From positions 1 through 64,000 of the forward strand of contig JAGHVB010000020.1 in NCBI GenBank assembly GCA_018064525.1: DNA of 64,000 nucleotides, given 5' to 3'. The translations under genes were made by a program, and so were the position numbers. This DNA is from Candidatus Treponema merdequi. GTDB lineage: Bacteria; Spirochaetota; Spirochaetia; Treponematales; Treponemataceae. Shown here piece after piece: positions 43,072-52,565 of this stretch; position 1 is the first letter of the stretch, and each line of letters starts with the position of its first letter. A model generated the notes under the pieces. That model worked only from the letters and a program-made list of their open reading frames with translations, was not told the origin of the DNA and did no database searches.

Positions 43072-43773
43072 TCAGCGGCAGAAGAAGAGACAAGAAGCGA
43101 TTAAAAGCTGCCCGAAATAATAAAGGCTCAAGTTTGTAATTCGCAGACTGAATTTTGTTGTCGGGCCGAATGTGTTGAAAATTAAAACAACATCACTTAT
43201 TGTAAATAAAATTGCACCTGCCGCATAGATGATTGCAGAACGTTCAAATCCGCTTGTAATACAGTTTCCTATAGCGATTGCTGTCATTAAAACTACGGCG
43301 CCGATATAAACAATTCCAAAAATCTTAAAAGCAGGTTTAACTTCAAAGCTTTTAAAAATAACAGTAAGAATAACTGCTGCAACAATAATTCCGCAGATGC
43401 ATGAAATTAAAAGTGAATCCGAAAGTGGAATGAGTGCAACAAGATATAAAATATGTCCTGTTAAAAATGCTGCAATTCCTGCAAGAAATATTTTCTGGCC
43501 TGCTTTTTCAAATACAAATCTAAGATTTAAAAGAATATCTCCGAGAGCTCCAAAGAGAAGTCCGAGAAAAACAAATTTTGGAAGGCTTGAATCACAGTTT
43601 TCAAGAAAGTGAGTTGAGTAACCAATGTATCCGAGAATACAGAACATAACAGAAGCTGCACCTTTTAAAATTACAGCAGGTACATATTTTTCTTTATGTT
43701 CAACTGCAATAAAAGTTCCCTGAAGAATTATTCCGATAATGCTTGGAATTAAAATATATAAAAGTAATGTCAT
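43072..43773 (-). CDS. YhhN/TMEM86-family membrane protein (lysoplasmalogenase-like)
   Basis: A 233-residue protein with about seven to eight hydrophobic helices over its full length, matching the YhhN family (PF07947). Members in animals hydrolyse lysoplasmalogens; the bacterial role is less certain. Short conserved segments such as GALGDILLNLR and AGAILFTISDVVLI contain the acidic residues typical of the family. GAGGT precedes the ATG. Four bases separate it from the glycerate kinase gene. Confidence 0.8.
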   Translation of the reverse strand: MTLLLYILIPSIIGIILQGTFIAVEHKEKYVPAVILKGAASVMFCILGYIGYSTHFLENCDSSLPKFVFLGLLFGALGDILLNLRFVFEKAGQKIFLAGIAAFLTGHILYLVALIPLSDSLLISCICGIIVAAVILTVIFKSFEVKPAFKIFGIVYIGAVVLMTAIAIGNCITSGFERSAIIYAAGAILFTISDVVLIFNTFGPTTKFSLRITNLSLYYFGQLLIASCLFFCR

Positions 43774-43792
43774 AATATTTACCTCAGAAATA

Positions 43793-45394
43793 TTATAGCA
43801 CGCCTTTTTGAATATTATAAATAAAAGTTTCTTCTTTGCCGTGACAAGTATAAGTTATTTTGATGCTGCGTTTGCCGGTTTGTATTTCGGTAACTGTTGC
43901 ATTATTAAAAAGATCTATTGCTTTATAAAGCATTGCTTTCTGTTTTTCATTATAGTTTTTGGGATTATCGCTTGTCATGAGAACACTGCCGAAAAGTGCA
44001 TTCAATGTAGTAAGAGCTTCGCGCTGTTTTTCTGAGAGTTTTATGTTGTCAGAACGGAGTAAAAAGACGTCCGGATCGTTTAAGAAAACTCTGTGGTCAA
44101 AAAGATGTCTGTAAATCGTGTTTCTTAAAGTGACTTTTGTTGAAAGACGTTCACGCATAAGATGGCGCATATACCATTCGTCGTCAAACTTTAGAGAAAC
44201 ATCCGGGCCGATTCTGAGATATTCAAAAAGACCAAAGCAGTTTGAAACGACAGCACCGCATCCGAGAATCAGTTTGTCTTTTAATTCTTCCCTTAAAAGT
44301 TCGTATGCTTTTTGTGCAAACTGAGCACGGCTGAATCCTTTGTGTTCTGTGACAGAAACGGCATACAGAAAATCGAGTTTAAAAAAGTCAAAACCCATGC
44401 TTTTGTAAAATCTTAAAGTTTCTTTTACATATTCAGCCGCATCCGGATTTGATAAATCAAGAGCGTAAAATCCGCTCCAGTTTCCGCCTGTTTTTACGGG
44501 GCGTCCTTTACTGTCCTTGCAGAACCAGTCTTTATGTGTGCGGAACAGATCAGATTTTTCTTCTGCAGCAAATGGAGCAAGCCAGATTCCTGCTTTCAGT
44601 TTTTTTGAATGAATTTTATCAACAATCGGTTTTAATCCGTCTGGAAATTTTTTTGAATCGATTGTAAGCCAGTCACCGACAAATGGTTCAAAGCCGTCAT
44701 CAATCTGGAAAAGGTCAAATGGTTTTGAAATATTATCAAGAACGTCGGAAATGATTTTTTCGTTTATATTCTGATAGTGGTTGTACCAGCTTGTGTATCC
44801 GATAATTTTTTCTGCTTCTGGTTTTTCAAAATGTGAAAAATATTCTTCTTTTGCTTTTTCGATGTCCGTATCAAAGATGTAATCAAAAACTTTTATCGAT
44901 TCATTTTTTTTAAGCGGAATGTTTTTGATGTCTGACTGTAAAATGACTTTGTTTAATTTTTTGTGATAGTCGATGTTTATGTAAGCTGTTTTGTAATTTA
45001 AGTTTCCGATGAAATGAGTTTCATTTCCTTTGAGGTAAGAAATATCGACAGCATGCAAAATGTTTTTGTCATATTTATGAAAAGTGCAGTCGCCGTATCT
45101 GTGAAGTGCGTATTTATTTTTTACATAAGATGGAATTTTTGTTCCGTCGAGAAGTCTGTCTTTGTAATGATATTCGAATGTATCTGTCCACGACTGATAT
45201 CCGTTTAAGAAAAATAAATCTGATTTAGAAAAAGAAACAGGCTTATCAGTTTCTGCTGAAACGAGTTCGATGTCACAAAGAGCCTGCACTTCAACAGAAT
45301 ATCTCATCCGGTTTTTGTTTTCTGAAATTCTGACAGCTTCATTTGAAGATACTGTGGTTTTAGAAATTCCATTTAACAGATAAGTTAAAATCAT
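43793..45394 (-). CDS. GH36 family alpha-galactosidase
   Basis: A 533-residue glycoside hydrolase, shorter than the usual 700 residues because the N-terminal beta-sandwich is reduced. The barrel carries the GH36 signatures: QIDDGFEP (231-237), the nucleophile Asp341 in FFKLDF, and the acid/base Asp398 in RIGPDVS. It probably removes alpha-1,6-galactose from oligosaccharides such as raffinose or from galactomannan. No signal peptide is visible, so it acts in the cytoplasm after uptake. GGGAG lies upstream of the ATG. Confidence 0.9.
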   Translation of the reverse strand: MILTYLLNGISKTTVSSNEAVRISENKNRMRYSVEVQALCDIELVSAETDKPVSFSKSDLFFLNGYQSWTDTFEYHYKDRLLDGTKIPSYVKNKYALHRYGDCTFHKYDKNILHAVDISYLKGNETHFIGNLNYKTAYINIDYHKKLNKVILQSDIKNIPLKKNESIKVFDYIFDTDIEKAKEEYFSHFEKPEAEKIIGYTSWYNHYQNINEKIISDVLDNISKPFDLFQIDDGFEPFVGDWLTIDSKKFPDGLKPIVDKIHSKKLKAGIWLAPFAAEEKSDLFRTHKDWFCKDSKGRPVKTGGNWSGFYALDLSNPDAAEYVKETLRFYKSMGFDFFKLDFLYAVSVTEHKGFSRAQFAQKAYELLREELKDKLILGCGAVVSNCFGLFEYLRIGPDVSLKFDDEWYMRHLMRERLSTKVTLRNTIYRHLFDHRVFLNDPDVFLLRSDNIKLSEKQREALTTLNALFGSVLMTSDNPKNYNEKQKAMLYKAIDLFNNATVTEIQTGKRSIKITYTCHGKEETFIYNIQKGVL

Positions 45395-45463
45395 TTCAGG
45401 CTCCCGAATATTTGAATTGAAAATACTAATTTATAGATATTCATTGAAAATAATTCAATGCTA

Positions 45464-47584
45464 TCATTTTCTTCTGACTTTAAACTGAATTTTTGGTCCT
45501 GTTTTTTTGTCAGCAATTTTTTTGAATTTTTTATAAAGAATTTCCTGGGCACGAACGCTTTCTGTTCCAGTAACCTGACGGCGTGCAATCCAGACGCCAT
45601 CGCTTCTTAACTGATGTGCGTTCATATTTGATTTAAAATATGTGTCGAGAGTTTCTTTTATTTCATTAAAAATGTCTGCTTCAAGAACCGGGAACATCAG
45701 TTCAATACGGCGGTCAAGATTTCTGTCCATCCAGTCCGCACTTGAAAGATATATTTCTCCCTGATTTCCGTTTTTGAAATAGAAAATTCTTTCATGTTCA
45801 AGATAACGGTCAACAATTGAAATAACCTGTATGTTTTCGCTCATTCCTTTTACTCCAGGAACGAGCATGCAGATTCCGCGGATATTGAGCATAACTTTGA
45901 CACCGGCTCTGCTTGCATCGTATAAAGCGTTTATTACTTCCTCGTGAGTAAGGGAATTCATTTTTGCAATGATGAGTCCCGGGTTGGCCGGTGTAGATAA
46001 TCTGATTTCGCGCTGAATCATTGCAAGAATATTTGACTTTAAGTTAACAGGGGCCATGCTCAGAACTTTCATCGATTGCAAAGCAGAGTAGCCTGTTACG
46101 ATGTTGAAAAATGTTGTTGCATCGTTTGCAATTAAACTGTTTGAAGTAAAAAGTGAAAGGTCTGAATAAAGTCTTGCAGTTTTTGGATTGTAGTTTCCAG
46201 TTGAGAGGTGAACGTATCGTTTAATTGAGTTATCTTCTTTTCGAATGACCATTAAAATTTTTGCATGAACTTTTAAGTTTACAATTCCCTGAATTACAAT
46301 AACGCCGGCTCTTTCAAGTTCATTTGCCCATGCTATATTCCGCTCTTCATCAAAACGTGCTTTCAGTTCTACAAGGACAGTAACCTGTTTTCCGTTCTGG
46401 GCAGCTTTTTTAAGGGCAGAAATAATCGGTGAATCGTTTCCTGTTCTGTAAAGGGTCATCTTAATTGCAATGACAGAAGGGTCTTCTGCGGCATCTGTAA
46501 TAAATTTTACGACAGGATTGTAGCTTTCGTATGGAACGTGAAGGAGAACGTCTTTTTGTTTCAGTGTGTCCCAGTATGGTTCATCTTCCGGAAGGCTTTT
46601 TGAATAAAAATGTTCCCAGCTTTCAAATTTATATTTTGAAGTTTCTTCAAGCTGTCCTATTTCTAAGAGACATCCAGGATCAATAAGTTCATCACATTCG
46701 TAAATATCGTCAGCTGAAAGTTCAAGATTTTTCATCAGGAACTTTTTGATTGTTCCACTTGAATTGTTGCAGTTCAATCTTACAGCAAATGAAGACTGTC
46801 TTTTAATCAAAACCTCTTCCATTGCTTCGATAAAATTATTTCCGGAATCTTCATCAACTGCAAAGTCTGCATCGCGGATGACATTAAAAATCATTGATTC
46901 TTTTACTTCAAATCCAGGAAAAAGAGCTGTTCCGTATTCGAGGATAAGATTGTCAATCAAAGTAAACTGTTTTGCTTTTGTTTTTGCAGGAAGCCAGATC
47001 AGTCTGTTTATTCCGTTTGGAATCTGAACAAAAGCGATAGCCTGTTTTCCTTCTCTGATGAAAAATTCTTTGTTCATTGGATTGATGCCGGACATCGGTT
47101 TAAGAAGGAATGCTGCGTGATATTGAAGGTTTGAAATGAGCGGGAATGTTTCTGTGTCAGTTCTTAACGGAGTTAATAGCGGAAGAATGTTATCGTTAAA
47201 TTCCTTCTGGCAGAAAGTTTTCTGTTCCAGTGTCATTTTTTCCGGTTTGACATAAACATAGCCTTCTTTTTCCAAAAGAGGAATTACTTCGTTATGAAGA
47301 CATTCATTTTTCTGATTTACGACTTCGTGAGCACGAACAGAAATCTGTTTTAAAAGAGCTGATGGTGTAAAACCGGAAATATCTTTTTTACGGTTGTCAA
47401 TTTTCTGTGCGCGTTTTATTGATGCAACACGAACCTGAAAAAATTCATTAAAGTTGCTTGTGACAATTGAAAGAAACTGAACGCGTTCCAGAAGAGGAAT
47501 ATCTTTTCTGCATGCTTCAAATAAAACGCGGTTGTTAAATTCTATCCAGGAAAGTTCTCTGTTAAAAAAAATATTTTTCTGCAT
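45464..47584 (-). CDS. ppk1: Polyphosphate kinase 1
   Basis: A 706-residue enzyme of normal length that polymerises ATP gamma-phosphate into polyphosphate and can run backwards. The phosphorylated histidine is His459 in the HLSTGNYNPKTARLYSD segment, and a second conserved histidine follows in RYLEHERIFYF. A GGAGG ribosome binding site lies 6 nt before the ATG. It is 39 nt downstream of the exopolyphosphatase gene on the same strand, so synthesis and breakdown of polyphosphate are encoded together. Confidence 0.97.
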   Translation of the reverse strand: MQKNIFFNRELSWIEFNNRVLFEACRKDIPLLERVQFLSIVTSNFNEFFQVRVASIKRAQKIDNRKKDISGFTPSALLKQISVRAHEVVNQKNECLHNEVIPLLEKEGYVYVKPEKMTLEQKTFCQKEFNDNILPLLTPLRTDTETFPLISNLQYHAAFLLKPMSGINPMNKEFFIREGKQAIAFVQIPNGINRLIWLPAKTKAKQFTLIDNLILEYGTALFPGFEVKESMIFNVIRDADFAVDEDSGNNFIEAMEEVLIKRQSSFAVRLNCNNSSGTIKKFLMKNLELSADDIYECDELIDPGCLLEIGQLEETSKYKFESWEHFYSKSLPEDEPYWDTLKQKDVLLHVPYESYNPVVKFITDAAEDPSVIAIKMTLYRTGNDSPIISALKKAAQNGKQVTVLVELKARFDEERNIAWANELERAGVIVIQGIVNLKVHAKILMVIRKEDNSIKRYVHLSTGNYNPKTARLYSDLSLFTSNSLIANDATTFFNIVTGYSALQSMKVLSMAPVNLKSNILAMIQREIRLSTPANPGLIIAKMNSLTHEEVINALYDASRAGVKVMLNIRGICMLVPGVKGMSENIQVISIVDRYLEHERIFYFKNGNQGEIYLSSADWMDRNLDRRIELMFPVLEADIFNEIKETLDTYFKSNMNAHQLRSDGVWIARRQVTGTESVRAQEILYKKFKKIADKKTGPKIQFKVRRK

Positions 47585-47623
47585 CAGTTCCTCCAGTTGA
47601 CGGTTATTTTTAATCGTTTATAT

Positions 47624-49153
47624 TTATGATAAAATAATCCTGTATCCGAAAACGTATTCAAACATATTTGATTTTTCTGCAAGTGCCTGTTTTTCAAGAA
47701 CGATGTTGTGTTTTGTTCGCGAAGTAATAAAAAGTGTATCGTTTTGTTTTGAAATAAAAAGGTTGTTTAATTTTTGTGAATGCGCGCGGTCAAGAGCATC
47801 TGCAATTCTTAAGATTGAAGTCAGTTTTAATATTATCATTCTGTCAGTACGCGGCAGTATTGCAAAATGTTCATCGTCCTGAGGAAGAGTTGCACCTCTG
47901 TGGTAGCGTGAAATCTGGGCAACGATTGTATTTTCATTTTTTCTGAGACCAAAGATTTCTGAATTTGAAATGATGTATTCACTGTGTTTCTGGTGGTCAC
48001 CGATTCTGATAAACATTCCGATATCGTGCAGAATCGAGGCAACTTCCAGAAGCATTCTTGCTCTGTCATCAAGTGCAAGTTCATCTTTTAAAGTATCAAA
48101 TATTTTAAGACTGACATCTCTTACATATAGAGAATGTTCAACATCACCATGATATTTTCTGAGCAGGTTTAAAGCGGAGGCTGTAATCTGAGAATAAAAT
48201 TCTGTCTGAAGTTCACCTGCTGGATTTGAAATTTTACTGATGATTGCACCATTACGGATATTTGTATCAAGTACGGTAATCTTTTTTACATTTGTCAGCT
48301 GAATGAACATTTCATAAATTGAAAGTCCGATATAAAGCTGTGAGGCTTCATTAAAATCAATGTTGAATTTTGCAACAATTTCTTCTGTGGAATAAGTCTG
48401 AACTTCCTTAACGAATTTTTCATATTCTTCGCGGTCAATTTCCCAGATTCCGTCTGTAAGTTTTTTTCCGTATGTTAATGCGGCAAGTCTTGTTTCACCG
48501 CCGACAGAGTAAAACTGTTTTACTGTTGTCAAATCAAGATCTTCGTTTAATGAACCTTTTGTATTTAAAATAAACTGATGAATGTATCGTCTTATGTCGT
48601 CTGTTGTTGCGACAGACAAATTTAATGTCTGTTCGATTCTTATTGTTCCGATTTTGAGGGAATGTGCTCCCGCCATTTTTCCCTGTTTAATAAGCATCAT
48701 TTCAGTTGAGCCGCCGCCAACTTCAAGAATGATTGCGTCATCATCAGTTGTTTTTCGTGAAAGCGATTTGATTTTGTCTGTAACGGCCAGATACATGAGA
48801 CGGTTTTCTTCGATACCGTCAATGACTTTTACTTTAAAACCTGTTTTTGTTAAAATTCGGTCGAGAATCGGATCTGGATTTTTTGCTTCACGCAGTGCAC
48901 TTGTTGCAATTACATGAGTCTGTTCCGGAGTGATTGCCCACGAAGCGAGCTGCTCTTTAAAGCGTTCAAGAATCTGTAAAATTAAAAGAAGATTTGCTCT
49001 TGAGATTGAGCCGGTTGTAAAAACATCTCTTCCAAGAGCAACAGGAAGCTCTGAGAAATCTATAACTTCCCAATCGTCATTATCTTTTACCTCGGCCACC
49101 AGAAGCCTAATTCCGATGGACCCGATTTCAATTACAGCTTCCGGTGTCGCCAT
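47624..49153 (-). CDS. ppx: Exopolyphosphatase (Ppx/GppA family) with HD domain
   Basis: A 509-residue phosphatase. The first 300 residues are the actin-like Ppx/GppA fold: IEIGSIGIRLLVAEV (substituted for the usual IDxGSNS), ATSALREAKN, and EVGGGSTEMM. The C-terminal part holds an HD domain with LHDIGMFI. The enzyme removes terminal phosphates from polyphosphate or converts pppGpp to ppGpp; its position next to ppk1 favours polyphosphate. AAGGATT precedes the ATG. Confidence 0.92.
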   Translation of the reverse strand: MATPEAVIEIGSIGIRLLVAEVKDNDDWEVIDFSELPVALGRDVFTTGSISRANLLLILQILERFKEQLASWAITPEQTHVIATSALREAKNPDPILDRILTKTGFKVKVIDGIEENRLMYLAVTDKIKSLSRKTTDDDAIILEVGGGSTEMMLIKQGKMAGAHSLKIGTIRIEQTLNLSVATTDDIRRYIHQFILNTKGSLNEDLDLTTVKQFYSVGGETRLAALTYGKKLTDGIWEIDREEYEKFVKEVQTYSTEEIVAKFNIDFNEASQLYIGLSIYEMFIQLTNVKKITVLDTNIRNGAIISKISNPAGELQTEFYSQITASALNLLRKYHGDVEHSLYVRDVSLKIFDTLKDELALDDRARMLLEVASILHDIGMFIRIGDHQKHSEYIISNSEIFGLRKNENTIVAQISRYHRGATLPQDDEHFAILPRTDRMIILKLTSILRIADALDRAHSQKLNNLFISKQNDTLFITSRTKHNIVLEKQALAEKSNMFEYVFGYRIILS

Positions 49154-49165
49154 GGCTAATCCTTA

Positions 49166-50596
49166 TTAAAGTTTATCTATCAGCATAGAACATTTACCTG
49201 ATGGAATAGGTAATGTCTTTTTCTTCTGGTCGAGAATATTGATAGTAAAGTAATAAAGCTTTTCACTTTCCATCTGAATTTCCCAGCCGCGGTTACTCTT
49301 GTTGCTCAAAATTGTAATGAGGTTGCGTTTAAGGGAAAGATTTTCGATTCCCATTATTTCGAGGTTTGGAATAATCCAGTCTACTGTTTTTCTTGGAAGA
49401 CTGATTATAAGTCCAACGACATTTTCAATCATGAGGGCAATTGTAGAAAGTCCGACTGCCTGAAGGTAACGTGGACGAGGAAAATTTGACTTTCCGCGCA
49501 TTGTAGGTTTACCTTCTTTTGTCGGTAAATATGCTTCAAAGAGATCTCCTTTGACTTTTGAATCATTTGGAGAAAGTCCTTCGAGAATGTAATACAGGTG
49601 TCTGATTGAACATTCGCGTGCAAGGTCAAAGCGCTGGTATTTTTCGAGACCCTTGATAACCATAAAGTTGAGCGAAGGGAATACAGAACCGCGGTAACCT
49701 TCACCGCTTTCCTTAAAGTCAGGACTGTCTGCAGAAAGAGACGGGAACGGATGATCTGTTCCGAAAGTCTTTGGATTTGTCAAATGAGAAATGAGCATAT
49801 CTGCTTTGTCTGCATTTGGAATTTCTGCAAGAAGAGGCCAGAAGCCTGCTATAGTTTTCTGTGGAAGTATATTTTCTGATTTATCAAGGTCATGATAAAA
49901 ACCTGTTTTAGGATTCCACATCATTGAGTTGATTCTTGTTTTGAGCGAGAAGTACATTTTTTTGTACTGAAAGCTCAATTCTTTGTCATTGAGAATATCG
50001 CCAAGCGCTGCCATGTGTGTTGCGTTGATTGCCATGGCTGCGTTAAAGTCTACAGGGTAATATGCTTTATCGCGTGGAGAGTTTGTCATTCCTGTTGCTG
50101 CAGGTGGAACTGCATAAAGTCCGTTAGACTTTTTAAAATTGGAATCAATCCATTCAATGTATTTCTGTAAAACAGGAACAACTTCCTTAACGCGTCTTTT
50201 GTTTGCAGATTTATGATAGAGATTAAATTCTGCCCATGCAAATAAAGGTAATCCAACGCCTTCCGGATTTGTTTTATCGAGAATAGGCTTGTTTTTCTTT
50301 AGATCGTATTTCCAGCGGATAGCTCCGTTTTTTTCCTGTCTTGCATAAAGATAATCAAGATTCTGGTTTGCAGGATAATTTCTGTTTGAATAAACTAAAA
50401 AGAAAGAAGAAAAAATAGAATCAAACTGATTTATAACATACATCTTGTCTTCCGGATAAACAAAGTATCCGTCCGGATCAGGTTCGCCCGATTTTGGATT
50501 AAGCCAGTAATCGCCGAGCCAGTTCCATGTTTTGTTATAAATGTCTACAAAATCCTGATCGTAAAAGTGGATTTTTGGGAAATCTTTTTTGTTCAC
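49166..50596 (-). CDS. Glycoside hydrolase of the trehalase-like (alpha/alpha)6 clan
   Basis: A 476-residue protein without a signal peptide. The pattern QFDSIFSSFF near the N-terminus, PEGVGLPLFAWAEF, and the late GEGYRGSVFPSLNFMVIKGL segment are typical of the GH37/GH63/mannosylglycerate-hydrolase toroid, with the usual acidic residues at the start of helices. I cannot choose the substrate; an alpha-linked disaccharide is likely. GTG start with AAGGAG 6 nt upstream. It is 12 nt upstream of the ppx gene and likely cotranscribed with it. Confidence 0.75.
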   Translation of the reverse strand: MNKKDFPKIHFYDQDFVDIYNKTWNWLGDYWLNPKSGEPDPDGYFVYPEDKMYVINQFDSIFSSFFLVYSNRNYPANQNLDYLYARQEKNGAIRWKYDLKKNKPILDKTNPEGVGLPLFAWAEFNLYHKSANKRRVKEVVPVLQKYIEWIDSNFKKSNGLYAVPPAATGMTNSPRDKAYYPVDFNAAMAINATHMAALGDILNDKELSFQYKKMYFSLKTRINSMMWNPKTGFYHDLDKSENILPQKTIAGFWPLLAEIPNADKADMLISHLTNPKTFGTDHPFPSLSADSPDFKESGEGYRGSVFPSLNFMVIKGLEKYQRFDLARECSIRHLYYILEGLSPNDSKVKGDLFEAYLPTKEGKPTMRGKSNFPRPRYLQAVGLSTIALMIENVVGLIISLPRKTVDWIIPNLEIMGIENLSLKRNLITILSNKSNRGWEIQMESEKLYYFTINILDQKKKTLPIPSGKCSMLIDKL

Positions 50597-50729
50597 AAAA
50601 ACTCCTTTCTCCAGTCATCAATTTATAAAAAAATAGAAAATTTTTTGAACAAATTTGACTTAGAGAAGTTCTATCATTATATCACATTTTTTCTGATTTT
50701 ACTCACAAATTTTCAAAAATTTTTAAATT

Positions 50730-52499
50730 TTATTCAGTTTTTTCGGCAGTTTCCGGAACTGCTTCTAAATCTCTGTAATAAAGTTTAATAATTTCGTGCT
50801 GTGATTTGTGTCTTGATTTTAACAAAAGCCCTTTCATGTTAGTTTTGTAAACATAACCTGAAGAGTTGTAGATTTCAAACTGAGGGTCAGTTCTGAAGTC
50901 CATGTTGTAAATCTGGATTCTGCGGAACGGATTGATTCCACAGATCACAACATAGTGAGTAAGCCCAAGAGGAAAATCTATATCAACGTATAGTGTTCTG
51001 TTTTCATCCATTGTGATTTTCAAATCGCGTGCGATTGTCCATGTCCAGACAGGAATTCCTTCAAGCATTCTGACTTTTGCAAAATGAGGATAATAGGTGT
51101 TGTTATGAACGATGACAGGATAAATTTCACACATCGTACGTAAATCAATTCCGGCAAGGTCAGAAAGATAAGAATTCAAAATGAGATAACCGCATTTTTC
51201 GATTGAAGCTGATTCTGATGCAATTCCATATAAAACAAATGCATCTCCGGCTGTTACGGCAGAAATTACAGAAAGATTTATGTCATTTTCAGAAAGTCTG
51301 ATTTTGTTGCTGTCAAGTTTGCATGAATCGGCGATTTTTTTAACGCATGGTTCAAGAACAGGAGAAAGTTTTTCTGCAGCTTCAGAACCGGCATTTTTAA
51401 GTGTTACATAGGCATGTAAAATTCCGGCAGCCTGTGCAACTGTAAAATTATTGTCTGTAAGTTCAGAAGGCATTGAAAGAACGGCCATTACAGAAGCGTC
51501 GTGTTCATTGATGAGGAAATAGTCAGAAATATTGTCCTGTGTAAAAAGTTCACATGATTTTGTAATGAGAGCCTGTGAAATCATGTTTTTAAAGTTTTCC
51601 ATCTGGATCTGAAGTCCTGGAGCTGTATTTGCGAGAGAACCAAAGAAAGGTGATGACTGATAAGTTCTTTTTGAACCTTTTACAAAAGCTTCTGGAACAG
51701 TATTGAGGGCTTCGTTGTAACGGCCTTCGTTTGCCATTATTGCTGTGTACGAAACGACTGTCTGTTCTGTGAGGTTTGTGTTGAATGTCATATCGCTCTG
51801 ACTCTGTCTCATAAATTCTGAGATGATTGTCTGGCTGAGAGTGTTCAGAGTATTCTGCCATTCTGCGCGTGTTGCTCCGGCAAGTTCTGAAACAGAATCG
51901 ATAGAGAATTCTGTCTGTTTAACATAAGTGCTGTAGCGTGCAAATTTGGAATTCTGAAGCAATACGAGTCTGTTTGTATCGAGGTGCGGGGCAATAAGTG
52001 AATATGAAGAATTTTTTCCTTCGAGAATTGCCTGTTTTGCTTTCTGTTCTGTAAAAGAATATCCGTTTAATGGTTTTGTATTGATTGAAACTTCAGAAAT
52101 TTTATCTGGAAATTCTCCTGTAATCATCAAAGGAGAAGTTTCTGAGTCGTCTGAAAGGGCAAATGTAATTTTAATTCCATCAGAAAAATTAAGTGTAAAA
52201 GCTTTGTCTGTAGATTCATAGGAATTTAAGACAGCTTTCTGAGTTTTGTTTCCAGAAAGAAATTCTACAGGATGACTGTCATCGCCTGAAAACTGGATTC
52301 CGTTGTAAACAACCTGAAACTGGTTTTTCAGAGTCGGGTTTCCGGGAGTTGTCTCGGCTTCGATGAGTGTAACCCTCATTGAATGAATGGTTTTTCTTAT
52401 GATAGAATCGCTTCTAAATTGAATTACAAAAATGCCGACAATAATAACGGCGTAAAGGGCAAATAGTCCCAGTGACTTTCTAACAATATGATTACGCAT
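50730..52499 (-). CDS. Membrane-anchored hypothetical protein
   Basis: A 589-residue protein with one N-terminal membrane helix (LGLFALYAVIIVGIFVIQF, residues about 10-28) and a large extracytoplasmic part. The outer part begins with a beta-rich domain (residues 40-160) and continues as a mostly helical region with many Ser, Thr and Ala residues. I do not recognise a domain. It may be a spirochaete-specific envelope protein. The start has no ribosome binding site but a leaderless-type promoter. Confidence 0.75.
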   Translation of the reverse strand: MRNHIVRKSLGLFALYAVIIVGIFVIQFRSDSIIRKTIHSMRVTLIEAETTPGNPTLKNQFQVVYNGIQFSGDDSHPVEFLSGNKTQKAVLNSYESTDKAFTLNFSDGIKITFALSDDSETSPLMITGEFPDKISEVSINTKPLNGYSFTEQKAKQAILEGKNSSYSLIAPHLDTNRLVLLQNSKFARYSTYVKQTEFSIDSVSELAGATRAEWQNTLNTLSQTIISEFMRQSQSDMTFNTNLTEQTVVSYTAIMANEGRYNEALNTVPEAFVKGSKRTYQSSPFFGSLANTAPGLQIQMENFKNMISQALITKSCELFTQDNISDYFLINEHDASVMAVLSMPSELTDNNFTVAQAAGILHAYVTLKNAGSEAAEKLSPVLEPCVKKIADSCKLDSNKIRLSENDINLSVISAVTAGDAFVLYGIASESASIEKCGYLILNSYLSDLAGIDLRTMCEIYPVIVHNNTYYPHFAKVRMLEGIPVWTWTIARDLKITMDENRTLYVDIDFPLGLTHYVVICGINPFRRIQIYNMDFRTDPQFEIYNSSGYVYKTNMKGLLLKSRHKSQHEIIKLYYRDLEAVPETAEKTE

Positions 52500-52506
52500 T
52501 TTGTTT

Positions 52507-52535
52507 AGTTTAGTCGACTAGCAAGGGAAAATCAA
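52507..52535 (-). promoter_or_regulatory. Promoter of the membrane-anchored protein gene, probably leaderless
   Basis: On the minus strand: TTGATT, 17-nt spacer, TAAACT, then 7 nt to the ATG at 52499. A 10-bp palindrome TAGTCGACTA (52511-52520) lies across the -10 box and spacer and could be an operator between the two divergent genes. Confidence 0.45.
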
Positions 52536-52565
52536 CTATTTGGATACTTTTTATAGGAAAAAACG

